Of a DNA stretch of 64,000 nucleotides, positions 46,201 through 55,603 are shown piece after piece. Positions within the stretch are counted from its first letter, which is position 1. Each line of letters opens with the position of its first letter. The translations under genes were made by a program, and so were the position numbers. Under the pieces are notes generated by a model that saw only the letters and a list, made by a program, of their open reading frames with translations, did not search any database and was not told the origin of the DNA. This DNA is from Rugalucina vietnamica (taxonomy: Eukaryota; Mollusca; Bivalvia; Lucinida; Lucinidae), in the NCBI GenBank assembly GCA_964017185.1, contig OZ024884.1:16630548-16694547 (forward strand). The letters run 5' to 3'.

Positions 46201-46690
46201 GTACCACATTGTTCCTTACGTTCTAACTAAGAAAATGAATACCCACACTTTATGTTTTCGTTCATAAATAACGGAGTTATAGACGTTTGAATTTCTGAAG
46301 TGAGACTTCATTTAATGACGTCAAGTAAATGGAAACGTCAGAAGTAATCCAAAATCTACAGTGAAGATATAGGCTGATATCAGTCACTAGTGACTTTTGA
46401 TATCAGTGAGATTTGATATCAGTGAAATTTCATATCAATGAAAATATCAATGTTATCATGTTTTGATATACATTGGTTTTCACTGTAAAGTATAAAATAA
46501 AGACACGTTGTTTCCCGTCCCGAAACGACTTTGTGAAACACCGTTGCCATAGTCCTACATACGTCATAGGTGCGTCATCATCTTTATCGTCGTCACCGGT
46601 GTCTACGTACATCCAATATGGCGTCACCAGGCAGAATAGTTGGAGAAACAGGGATATAGAGCACAAGATGATAGCCGCGAGGTGGAGCAT
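42721..46690 (-). CDS. claudin/PMP22-like four-pass membrane protein (3 exons)
   Basis: Minus-strand exons 46507-46690, 44256-44405 and 42721-42965, both introns of phase 1, encode 192 residues. The N terminus MLHLAAIILCSISLFLQLFCLVTPYWMY is the first membrane segment and is followed by an acidic extracellular loop with GLWQRC, the GLW-C signature of the claudin/PMP22/EMP/MP20 superfamily. Further membrane segments are FAETVGMALIAVALSCGLM (exon 2), GVTAGCLMLAGIFSLV (exon 2-3 join) and FGLCIVAAVIAFAAGAMFFLW (exon 3), followed by a hydrophilic cytosolic tail ending GELS. Length fits the family (about 160-230). Members act in cell junctions or as accessory membrane proteins; which role applies here is not readable. 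The exon 1 donor (GTGTCT) is weak but is the only one that keeps phase and restores the loop into exon 2. Intron 2 has a MITE 34 bp from exon 3. Confidence 0.75.
42999..43290 (-). mobile_element. MITE-A copy near claudin-like exon 3, with AAAT run
   Basis: CATCATGAATATGTCCATGTAA through GTTAGAACCGAGGAGAACCG and CATGGTTAAGTTTTCGTAA. An (AAAT)n tract (43219-43251) has expanded within it. It starts 34 bp from the exon 3 edge. Confidence 0.8.
43586..43852. repeat. inverted and low-complexity block
   Basis: Two short hairpins, CCTGAGATAAAGATACATTCATCTTTATCTCAG at 43587 and CCTGAGATAAAGATTCATCTTTATCTCAGG at 43803, flank a purine-rich AGAGAGA and poly-A tract. A further hairpin with GAAATTTATTAAACGAGCC lies at 43990-44033. 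Confidence 0.65.
44430..44590 (+). mobile_element. MITE-B fragment in claudin-like intron 1
   Basis: TTGCATGAGACTGAAACCAAC, TCCGACACAAACCGGCCTGTACAG and CTGATCTGCGCCTTTGTTTCCGCAT. Begins about 25 bp from exon 2 (44405). Confidence 0.7.
44938..45132. mobile_element. MITE-F copy
   Basis: Inverted ends GGGACCAGTTACTGAAAATTAAC and GAAATTTTGAACAACTGGGCCC. The interior TACAAATACACTGCC.TTTTTTGTTCAAC pairs with a mirrored ACTAACAGTGTA. A second copy is at 62371-62584. It abuts the MITE-E copy that follows. Confidence 0.72.
45133..45366. mobile_element. MITE-E copy
   Basis: Ends CGAGGTTATAAAACTTTTTTC and GAAAAAAGTTTTATAACCTCG, a near-perfect inverted pair of 21 bases; central palindrome AAAATGCCAACAATTGTTGGCATTTT. 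Confidence 0.82.
45968..46090. repeat. foldback hairpin with ~58-bp arms
   Basis: GTGAATACCAAATATATTTCATCG...GAGTTGAAAACATCAG pairs with CTGATG-like...CGAGATGAAATATATTTGGTATTCAC. The turn is CACGAGTGCGCAGCACGAGTG. Confidence 0.85.
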
Positions 46691-47194
46691 TATTTCTGGT
46701 CAACGGGGTGCCTGGTAAAAATATGTGTCAATATCGATGTGACTATGGTGTACTGTTTGGGTTCGTTCAATTTTTTAATAATTTTGACACAGGCGGTACA
46801 CCATACATACGAAGTCATTGACCATTATCATGATTTTCGCATTTATATTTATAAACAATTGTCAAATTTTGTGATTTTGGCTTTAATTGAAGTAGGAAGT
46901 GTAGGAAAACTAAATCAACTCTACTCATCGAGAAAAAAATGTACATGTGTTGAATATCAGATTTTTTTTTTTTTAAGTTGCCTTTATTTTTTTGTAAAAA
47001 AAAAAAAAAAACATGATAACTTTAGATTTTCAATAAAAGAATGAAAATACTCTTTTATAATGAAGCAAAAAATATATTTACCACAAATTGTAATGCTTCC
47101 TGAGCCCTGTGTGCGAAAGGTATGAAGCTCAAATGCGTAAACAGGATCGAGTAACATACATGTTGGTACTTAGCCACATAGGCCACTTGAAAAT

Positions 47195-47418
47195 AAGCCC
47201 CGACGCAAGAAACCGGTCTTCGGGGTTCCCGAGCAGGTCTGACACAAACCGACCTGTACGGACTCAGAAGAAAGTTAGAATAGTGAAACTTAGGGTGGAG
47301 GTAGAGGATACATTGTACTATTCGTGTGGCGAAAACAGCTTGGCAGATACTGCGAAGCTGATCTGCGCCTTTATTTTTGCATTAGACAAAAATCCGGTTT
47401 TCTCCTGACGCGGCTCAA
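47195..47418 (+). mobile_element. MITE-B copy
   Basis: AATAAGCCCCGACGCAAGAAACCGG to CGGTTTTCTCCTGACGCGGCTC; the palindrome is partly lost. Confidence 0.75.
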
Positions 47419-47419
47419 A

Positions 47420-48930
47420 TTTAATAATATTGATCTGATTTCGGGCAATATTTAAGGAAATGAGCCCTTAGAGGTATGAGCATATATAGTAAGATGTCTA
47501 GTTTCGCAAACACTTCTCGTCGATGGGTTTTCCTGGCATTACTATAATGCATATATAAAAAATGACTCGCCATTAGCATATTAAAATAATTTATATCATT
47601 TCACATGCAGATTAGTTTTTCCGTAAATTTTGACTCTGGAAGCGTAAATTTAAGAGCCTCATCCGTAGCTAGTTTCGCAAAACTGTGTCTAGTTCCGCAA
47701 ACGCTATTAGGTCAGTAAAATAAGCATGCACAAAAGTGATGCAAACTGCTTTTTTGTATATAAAATAGTCGAAGATTAGATAGCTATAATGAGGTGCATG
47801 ATGTACTAATTTTCTCAAATACCGCCTAAAAATGAATCTTGTTAAACGATCACGTTGATACAACGTTGGAGAAATTCCGTCCCGGAAAACGAAAAGTTAT
47901 CGGAATATAGATTTTAACGTAGTGACCAAATATAACTTTGAATACGATCTACGATGGACAGAATTACATACTTCGTGTTCTGAACATGCCAGAAACACAC
48001 GTTTATCACCAACTTTTCGTATACTAAATTGTGCAATTATTCACGCGTTCTAATGTGCGTCCGCCAAAGACACATGATGAGCATGTGCCTACAAGGCGAG
48101 TGGCACAATCATTGCGTCACGGAAGCTTCTTTGAAAACATCTAGTCGTAGGGCCTTCATTGGCATGTCGCAAAAACAGCCAATCCATGTCATAAAATATC
48201 CTAGCTCTGTATAAGCCGATTGCTAAATATAATGGACGAAGTCCCTGAACGGTCTGTTTTTATGCGCAAACGTTGGATAGGGTATAATCACTAACCACCC
48301 CACACCAACCCTGTCCCGAGACTTTGGCGAATTGCTGGATTATGCTAATATGTTATGACATTTCATTTTAGTTAAAGTCCCATAAACTAGAAGCGATGTC
48401 CCGACATGATCACAGCTGTTATCTGGGACGCCTGTTAGTAGTGTTTGAATCGCATCATCTGTATGTGCTATTTTAGCAAGGTGAAAAACGATTTTGCTGA
48501 ACTAACAACGCATCATGCATATGTTTGACGTGGAATATTTTTACAGCGTTCACATTTTTTTTTTCATGAGTTCAATACATACCTGATAAATTTGTCTTTT
48601 TCTGTGGCCGACTGAATAATTAACGTGTTGCGATACGCCGTGTGTACGAGTATTACGTCATTGAGCGGATGTAATGAAATATCAGATTCCGAGTCTGAAA
48701 GCGACTTCAAAGATGTAAATTACAACAATTTTTGTTATGGATATTCATTAGATATTTCAATGTATCGCTAATCGAAAGGGGACGAAGAATTATGAAAATG
48801 GTTTATGGGGACCCACCATAAACTTATTTTTTGTTTGTAAGGTAAGACATATTGAATTGCGACTGAAAGTGTAGGCATTTGCGAAACTAGCACTTTTGAG
48901 AAACTAACACTCGCACTGTACAATGAAGTG
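47420..48930. other. no gene; scattered GAAACTAG motifs
   Basis: CTAGTTTCGCAAA occurs near 47500 and 47670 and in reverse complement (TTTGCGAAACTAG) near 48876, so this may be a badly eroded TIR element of about 1.4 kb, but arms cannot be aligned further. No convincing open frame. Confidence 0.3.
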
Positions 48931-48937
48931 GAATGTC

Positions 48938-49638
48938 GCATCGTTCTGTAACGAACAGCCGAGCTAAGCCACAGCAAACCCCGTCGGTGGATAAGCATGC
49001 TCATCCACCAAGGGTGGTTTACTGCGCTATATACCCAACACTTACTCGATTCACAAAGTCTCGAGTTTGAAATTTGCATATTTCCAAGGGAAGCTATCCC
49101 GTCACATTACTTCCCCCTCCGAGAAGACTCGTCCCGAGTCTTGGCCTAGGAACTACATGGGTAAGGCGACCCCAGTCTGGCAGTTGTCATTATCCCACCG
49201 CTGCCACCAAATGTAACGCATGTCCGAGACAAGCCGCAGAAAACCCCGTCGGTGGAAAAGCATGCTCATCCACCAAGGGTGGTTTACTGCGCTATATAGC
49301 CAACACTTACTCGATTCACAAAGTTTCGAGTTTGAAATTTGCATATTTCCAAGGGAGGCTATCCCGTCACATTACTTCCCCCGAGAAGACTCGTCCCGAG
49401 TCTTTGCCTGGGGACTACATGGGTAAGCTAGGCAACTCCGTTCTGGCAGTTGTCATCATCCCACCGCTGCCACCAAATGTAACGAACAGCCGAGCTAAGC
49501 CACAGCAAACCCCGTCGGTGGAAAAGCATGCTCATCCACCAAGGGTGGTTTACTGCGTTATATACCCAACACTTACTCGATTCACAAAGTCTCGAGTTTG
49601 AAATTTGCATATTTCCAAGGGAAGCTATCCCGTCACAG
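48938..49638 (-). mobile_element. miniature LTR-type element (TRIM) in tandem: three LTRs, two internal segments
   Basis: Fossil LTR-type element without coding sequence. In its own (minus) orientation each terminal repeat of about 150 bp starts TGTGACGGGATAGC and ends GGCTGTTCGTTACA. Each internal segment of about 110-120 bp starts with a primer-site-like TTTGGTGGCAGCGGTGGGAT and ends with a purine tract before the next repeat. Order on the plus strand is LTR, internal, LTR, internal, LTR. GTTC flanks both outer ends, matching the 4-5-bp duplication of Ty3/gypsy-type insertions. Copies are about 95 percent alike, so it is fairly young. It never had room for genes and looks whole as a TRIM. 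Confidence 0.75.
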
Positions 49639-49772
49639 TTCTGAGGCAGGGTATTTGAATTAGCTTTTTTGACGTGGTGCCACCGAATGCTATTTATAAA
49701 GTCTGTAAGTCAGACATTTTGGACCGAAGACAAACCTGTTCAATACAACCATTCAGATACAAACAAAACTAC

Positions 49773-49921
49773 CTCATCAAGAAAACAGGTCCATGCAAAG
49801 TATAGCCCCTTGAACTCCACTTTCTTACAGTAAAATTGGGGTATGAAGTGGTATACCAATGTTTCTTATTTCAGATGGTGGGTACTCGTTAGAACTGCCT
49901 CACGTGTATCAACAATATTAT
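49773..49921 (-). mobile_element. left part of a MITE-A split by a 3.6-kb insertion
   Basis: CATCAAGAAAACAGGTCCATG, CTCCACTTTCTTACAG, GTGGGTACTCGTTAGAACTG and CACGTGTATCAACAAT. The remaining MITE-A sequence resumes at 53557 (TAATCTATGCTTTGAGCAAAAC) after the insertion. Confidence 0.75.
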
Positions 49922-50849
49922 TAGTGGAGATGGAAATGGCATGAATCCTGCACTTCCGGATACAAGCATGAAACTTGGCAGATATGTTTATAAGTATGAA
50001 CTATTTGAAATTTTCTCGTTAGCCAATCAAAATTACTCCACTTTTCAAGATGGCGGCTCGAAATTCCAAGATGGCTGCCAAAATAAATATTAAATCAGAA
50101 AATGGTGTTCTAGTCAGTGAGAAAAAAAACTTAATAATGCTGAAAATAATATTTCTGGATTATTTGCAAATAAATAAATATTTAATTGAGTCAATATTGC
50201 CTTTGTGGGATTTTAGAAGGGGCCCACAATGGGGAAAAGTAATGCAATTTTGCTGAAAAAGTTGTTTTGCAACAAAACTCTTTTTATACTTAAGTGAAAA
50301 AAAAAAAAAAACATCAATTGTAATTATTGCCTTTACTCAAGTCATGAATAACATAGTTTCAGTTTTAATGGGTACTAGGTCTATTTGAATTATGGGGTTG
50401 CTGAGGGGCAAAATTTGAAACTGATTAGAATGTTTTTTATGAAGAATCGTGAAGTTTCTAACCTTTACAGGGAAATATGAAAATTTATAATGCAAATACA
50501 CTTTGCTCTGCACATTTTGATAATACAATTCTTCTTCGTTTACTTCTTCTTCTTCTTCTTCTTATTATTATTAAAATATCATGATGAACGATTTTAACAT
50601 GAAATGAACTATATACAGCCAAAAAGTGCTACTTAGGATTGCAATAAACTTAAGCTGGCTACTGATGCTTCTAAATAGTTTTCGTTCACACCAACGACGG
50701 CAACAGAAACAACAACAAAATCATGTACTACTAATACTTTTCATCTTTAATGTATCATATGCAAATTTCTGTGCAAATTTTTAATTTCTAGTTGTACATT
50801 TTTGATAGTGGATGAATAGGGCAATTTAAGCTCTAACCTCCCGCTTGAA

Positions 50850-52700
50850 AGTTAAGGAAGTCTTTAGAAAGTTTTCATTCATTCTAGATTTCATCTATAT
50901 GCTTGCATCGTCACAGATTCTATTTTCTCCATAATGTGCTGCTGTTCTGTTGGAGGAGTAGCACCAGCTTGATTGGTTCATGAAGCCTGGTCGCTAGAGT
51001 CTATCGGTGTCTTTAATTCTTAATGAGACTTTATGGGTGTCTTTGTAGCATTTCCGTTTTTTTTTCGCCTTGAGAGTGGATTTCATCTTATAAGTCTCTG
51101 TAGAAAACCTTTCTTAAGATGTTGCTCATCAGGCATTCCTATATAAAGTTGGTGCATCTTAGCTGTGAAACTATAATACCATTTGCATTTTTTGCATCCT
51201 TGATTTCTCCAGGCCACTGTGTCTGTAAGCTTGTTTTAACGCTTGATTTTAAGTTTTCTCAAGCACCTTAAGTAGACATGGTGATCTCTTTGAATGATGT
51301 TGATATAATAGCCGTGCCACTCATGAATATAGGAGAGTTGACTGAGCCATGTAGACTTTCAGCTTAGTATCGACCTTTGTTTCATTTCGCTTATACATTT
51401 GCACATATTCTTCCAAATGCCACATTTGCTGTTCTAGTCATCAATACGCACTCTTCTGGAGAAACTGCTTCTCGGGTAGATGGATGTATTAAACAAATCA
51501 GTATTTGTCCTCTGTGTCTGGTGTGGGTTCGAGCCCCGCGCTGGCAACATGTGAGACAAGCCAACTTCTGCTTGCGGATGTGCCAGGTGTTTTTTCTCGG
51601 GAATCTCCCGTTTTCGCCCACCTGCTGATTGGCCCGTCTCATATGAGCTGAAATAATCTTGAAAGTGACGTAGAATTCAAAAAGTATGTGTCCATTCGTA
51701 GTGATTAGCGGATTATTGTACAGCTTTCCGGTGCCGATTGGAGCACAACATTTATCTTTGTTGTTGATTGTAAGGTCATAGCTATCACAGGTAATCCATG
51801 TGGATCTGTTGCACCATGCATGTATTCCTATGAGCTGGTATTCTTCGCCATTTCCCTTATCTTTGTCATCTGCATAGAGTATTTCATCCAGCACATCTAT
51901 GTGCACCTTAGTTTTAGTTTTCAACTTCCGTTGGTTGAATATCTTTCCATCAAAAACGTTCGTGATTGGAAAATGAGTATCACAGACCTAAACGGCTTCA
52001 ATGAGTATTGCAACTGATATCATACACAACGGTATTGTCCCCTAGCGCAACACTGTTTGGCCTCATTTGTCATATCACAAGGTTAATAGAACTCCCCATC
52101 GTCCTGTGCATGCATATCATCATTCCCAAAGGATGACCATTTGACCATGATTTACTTTACTGTTCTTGACATTTCTCATGAAGTTGTCTTGCTATATGAA
52201 AATCAACTATTGTCTTCCTGTCATCTCTGAATCAGCATTGACTTTCTGGAATAAATCCTGTCTGTCAAAGACTTCAGAATTACCTTTCTGTGTGTAAAGA
52301 TGAATGTCTTGTGGAAATTCTTCCTTCCTCCACGCAGCCGCAGTGAAACAGCTCTTTCAGTCTCTCTGTCATGGATAGCCCCCAGACGGCAGCAGAACTT
52401 TCATTTGAACATGGAAATTTGCCAGCTGAGAGTCTGTTGAACTGCTAGAGACTCCTTTAAACTACCCTTGCATATTGGATTTTAATTGGAAGTATATTTT
52501 TCTGGCTATCGTTATAAGAGATCACTGATGACGATTTAGTACTTTATTAGTATTTTATTGTCTTTCATCCTCTACAAACTAAGTCTCACTCAGCACATCC
52601 GCTAAACTGTGACTAACAAGTGACTGTTCTACGCTGTTGTCCAGTCGACCCAGGATTACCTATTAAGGGGCGAACATTCCTCTGCCGATCTTCAATGGTA
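50850..52700 (-). pseudogene. decayed LINE reverse transcriptase inside the 3.6-kb element
   Basis: Minus strand, from high to low coordinates: RQLHEKCQEQ near 52190; TKTKVHIDVLDEILYADDKD (the YADD catalytic block) at about 51870-51920; CDSYDLTINNKDKCCAPIGTGKLYNNPLITTNGHI; after a SINE interruption ANVAFGRICANV and KLKVYMAQSTLLYS near 51350; and near 51080 KVFYRDL then KKTEML-type remains of the GGQKKRYKDTLK tail. The order matches jockey/CR1-group LINE ORF2. Many stops and frameshifts; no endonuclease region was recognised. Confidence 0.65.
51505..51655 (+). mobile_element. SINE-2 copy inserted in the LINE relic
   Basis: B box GTGTGGGTTCGAGCCCCGCG and body CATGTGAGACAAGCC...CAGGTGTTTTTTCTCGGGAATC...GCTGATTGGCCCGTCTCAT, matching the reverse complement of 22935-23060. 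It separates two reverse-transcriptase blocks that are contiguous in related LINEs. The A-box part is missing. Confidence 0.65.
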
Positions 52701-52799
52701 TGACTAACATCTCTGTATTTGGGAGACAATATTGACTGCTTAATAAAGGTGTTTAACATAAATTCATGTTAAATATTATGTTTTCCTACAATTATGACC

Positions 52800-52995
52800 A
52801 GGGGAGAGTGGTAGCCTTGCGGTAAAGCGTCGGACTAACTGCATCAAGAGGTCCTGGGTTTGGTCACCACTGGGGGCGTCGTGTTATATCCTTGAGCAAG
52901 ACACATTTACTCACCACAGAACTGAATCAAACCAAGTAGTGTTAGTTCAGTGCAGGCATGACTGCAAAAAAAATGTTGACTCTATACAAAGAAGA
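52800..52995 (+). mobile_element. SINE-1 copy
   Basis: GGTAGCCTTGCGGTAAAGCGTCGGACTAAC (A box and following) then GGTCCTGGGTTTGGTCACCAC (B-box position) and CTTGAGCAAGACACATTTACTC. Typical tRNA-headed SINE; ends in an A-rich run near 52968. Confidence 0.65.
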
Positions 52996-53687
52996 AAAAC
53001 AATATTGACCATCCGTACATGATAACTGTAGCTAAATATACCCCTATACTACTATGATTAAAATAAAAAATATCAGTTGTTCAACTTTGAAAGATCAGTC
53101 GAGTATATAATAAATATTTGTAATGCTTAAATCATATCTATCTTGTGTCTTTTCATACAGGAGCCTGTAATGATCCATATAATTGTGTACTTGTTGAGTG
53201 ATGCTTAAATTATGGCAATTTACGGTATTATATTCTCACAAAAGCAGTTTTATGGCATTGTTGGACACGTTGATGAGTCCCAGAACAATGGTTTAAGCAT
53301 TGACAATCAGTAGTGCATTAAAATCCACCCATTTACAAATTCCAGTAGTATAGTTTGTCATTTAATCGTAAAATCAAATGATTTTGACGGCCATCTTGAA
53401 AATTGCGTTAGCCACCTTGAAAATGGAAAATTTTGAGATGGCTAACGAGAAAATATTTATTAGAAAGAATTAAAGAACATATTCTGAAAGTCTCATACTT
53501 GTATCCGGAAGTGCAGGATTGTCTCAAAATCCTGACGTTTCCATCTCCACTATATTAATCTATGCTTTGAGCAAAACTATTAAAAATATTGAGTTTTTCC
53601 CAATGAACATAACAATTTTTACAGCTAAAATATCTTTGTATATTCACACTGGGGTTGTACTATTATGACGAAAAAAGTGCTGATCAG

Positions 53688-53770
53688 CCTTGCAGTTACT
53701 GCATAGCTGACCAGCATCTTTGTTTTCGCAAAGGCGAATTGCCGTTTTGTTTCCATTACGCGGCTCGTTT
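53688..53770 (+). mobile_element. MITE-B right-end fragment
   Basis: CTGATCAGCCTTGCAGTTACTGC...CATCTTTGTTTTCGC and the terminus TTTCCATTACGCGGCTC. Confidence 0.65.
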
Positions 53771-54004
53771 TGAAAAGCAACATGAGCAAACAGTTTTGTG
53801 CTAAGTGGGCTCTTCTTAAATCTGTGCTGATTTTGTACTTGGGTGAGTCGTCACTAAAGACTCGGGCCTCCCGTCTATATACTGAACCACTTAAGTGTCT
53901 TCTGAAGCATATTAAACAGTCGATGACGCCATACCCTATCAAAGTCAGGATTTTCCATGACGAGTCTTATAATAAAATTGTACGTAAGAATAGGATAATC
54001 ATCT

Positions 54005-54120
54005 AAAATATTTATCTAAATATCTTTCTAGGATTTAAGATTCTGAAATCCTTAACAGATATTTAGATAATTGCGTAATTATAAGATAATCATCTTAAAT
54101 CCTGGAAAGATACTGATCAT
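54005..54120. repeat. imperfect hairpin
   Basis: ATCTAAATATCTTTCTAGGATTTAAGAT and the mirrored ATCTTAAATCCTGGAAAGAT at 54090-54112; flanked by ATTTAGATAATTGCG. Noncoding. Confidence 0.5.
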
Positions 54121-54288
54121 TATAATGTTCCTCGAACTGGTCTATAAAAAAACCATACAATTCAATAACTGACCACGGTTCAAGGATGGTCGTTCGTCTC
54201 TGACCATCATTTTTTTCATGACTAAGGTTCGTGTATGTAGGTGAAATGTCGATGGCTGACTAGGCCATTTCTAGCTCTAAACTGTCGG

Positions 54289-54331
54289 TTGCAACAAGGA
54301 CCCTATATCGATATAGGGTCCTTGGTTGCAA
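54289..54331. repeat. near-perfect 43-bp palindrome
   Basis: TTGCAACAAGGACCCTATAT then CGATATAGGGTCCTTGGTTGCAA, arms of 21 bases with one unpaired base and no loop. Could extrude as a cruciform. Confidence 0.85.
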
Positions 54332-54404
54332 GTAGAGCAAGTCAATGTCATGGAATCTGCTGGTGGCCCATTTGGTCTCGGCTTTGCGTTCTCTGCGCTT
54401 TCTT

Positions 54405-54605
54405 CCTTGAACCCCACTTTTATATAGAAAAACTGGGGTTTGTATGGGGTGTACCTTTTTTTCTTATTCATGCTCCAAAACACAAATTGTGGGTACTCGT
54501 TAGAACCGCATCGGCGAGCAAAAATATTAAATTTATACTATTTTTTCCAAAAGAATTTCCAAGATTTTTACAGCTGAAAAATAATCACTGTATTTTTCGT
54601 AATGG
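54405..54605 (-). mobile_element. MITE-A copy
   Basis: CTTGAACCCCACTTTTATATAG, CACAAATTGTGGGTACTCGTTAG, and the end TGTATTTTTCGTAATG; the palindrome's second arm is lost. Confidence 0.72.
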
Positions 54606-54837
54606 CGTGTAACTTCAAATGCTAAAGTGTTCTTATGTGTCATTGCCAATGCCATATTGCAATGCTGCTCGCAAGTCAAGTGGGTCTGCCATAAAGAACC
54701 ATGACAAAAGGTTCAGGTCACATGTTCAAAAGAGCAGTATTGATGCATATTGAAAGCATGTAAATTGTTGCCATATTGAAAGTATGTTGCCAATATATTG
54801 TCCTTTGGAAATGATATTCCATATTCCCCTCCCCCAA

Positions 54838-54906
54838 CCCCCCCCCCCCCCAAAAAAAAAAAAAAAAAAAAAAAAATAATAATAATAAATAAATAAATAA
54901 ATAAAA
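54838..54906 (+). repeat. poly-C / poly-A / AAT-AAAT low-complexity tract
   Basis: C run 54838-54851, A run 54852-54876, then AAT and AAAT units. Confidence 0.9.
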
Positions 54907-55167
54907 AATGACGCCTGATTTGGAACATGTCGACAGTAGTTACGCACCCAAGTCTGGGTAATTGACAGGGTATTTTAATTAATTTTCAGGTCTATATAAT
55001 GCCCTTTATATCTAAATCTGGTACCCTCCAGAACCAAGTATTACTATTACATTTTGGTCCGAGCTTCGGTACACGGCGAAGTTCGCCCATCTAATCCATT
55101 TTGGTGAGGTCCGGGTCATTTCGTTCCAATCACTACCACTTTTTCAGCTTAAAATCATGTTTTATTG

Positions 55168-55184
55168 AATAATAATAATAATAG

Positions 55185-55245
<61 letters not shown>

Positions 55246-55259
55246 TAATAATGATGATA

Positions 55260-55317
<58 letters not shown>

Positions 55318-55336
55318 TTATTATTATTATTATTTT
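55168..55336 (+). repeat. (AAT)n microsatellite ending in an inverted TTA run
   Basis: More than 45 AAT units with a few GAT interruptions, then TTATTATTATTATTATT at 55317-55334, 270 bp upstream of the EFHB-like start codon. Confidence 0.92.
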
Positions 55337-55603
55337 ACAACGTTCGTGATTTTTATTCGTGTCAGGATTTATACTGTGTGTTTCAAATTTGACCTCTTGA
55401 CCTCGGTTTCTAGGGACTTGTCAACAATCAGGCAGTGTAGATTGCAATTTTTTTGCACATTTTTGTGCAGTTTTACTGCAGTTATATGGGGTTTGATTAG
55501 AAAATCTCTTTAGAAAAATAAAAATAATATCTTTCATTACAAAAATAAGCAAAATTTTACGAAATTTATTGAAATAAATCCTGTAAAATTTTTGAAAGAA
55601 AAA

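Larger units (their letters stand above)
49922..53552. mobile_element. 3.6-kb TIR DNA transposon, non-autonomous, inserted in MITE-A
   Basis: Ends TAGTGGAGATGGAAA...CCTGCACTTCCGGATACAAG and the inverted counterpart CTTGTATCCGGAAGTGCAGG...TTTCCATCTCCACTA. The arms are about 65 bp, with a gap in one. Flanks carry TATTA at 49916-49920 and 53553-53557, a probable target duplication. Inner sub-ends contain AAGATGGC phrases on both sides. No transposase is readable; the interior holds a decayed LINE and two SINEs. Confidence 0.8.

Noticed and set aside
47490-48920. Complete TIR element based on inverted CTAGTTTCGCAAA motifs
   Set aside because: Only 13 bases match, one motif is also present in direct orientation, and no target duplication is visible.
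49074-49601. 175-codon plus-strand frame
   Set aside because: It is periodic because it crosses the repeated LTR-type units; the same peptide occurs twice.
51391-51924. 177-codon minus-strand frame as a host gene
   Set aside because: Its first half is a LINE reverse-transcriptase segment (ILYADDKD) and its second half is the SINE-2 insertion.
54289-54331. Pre-miRNA hairpin
   Set aside because: The palindrome has no loop and only 43 bases; a microRNA precursor needs a terminal loop and longer stem.
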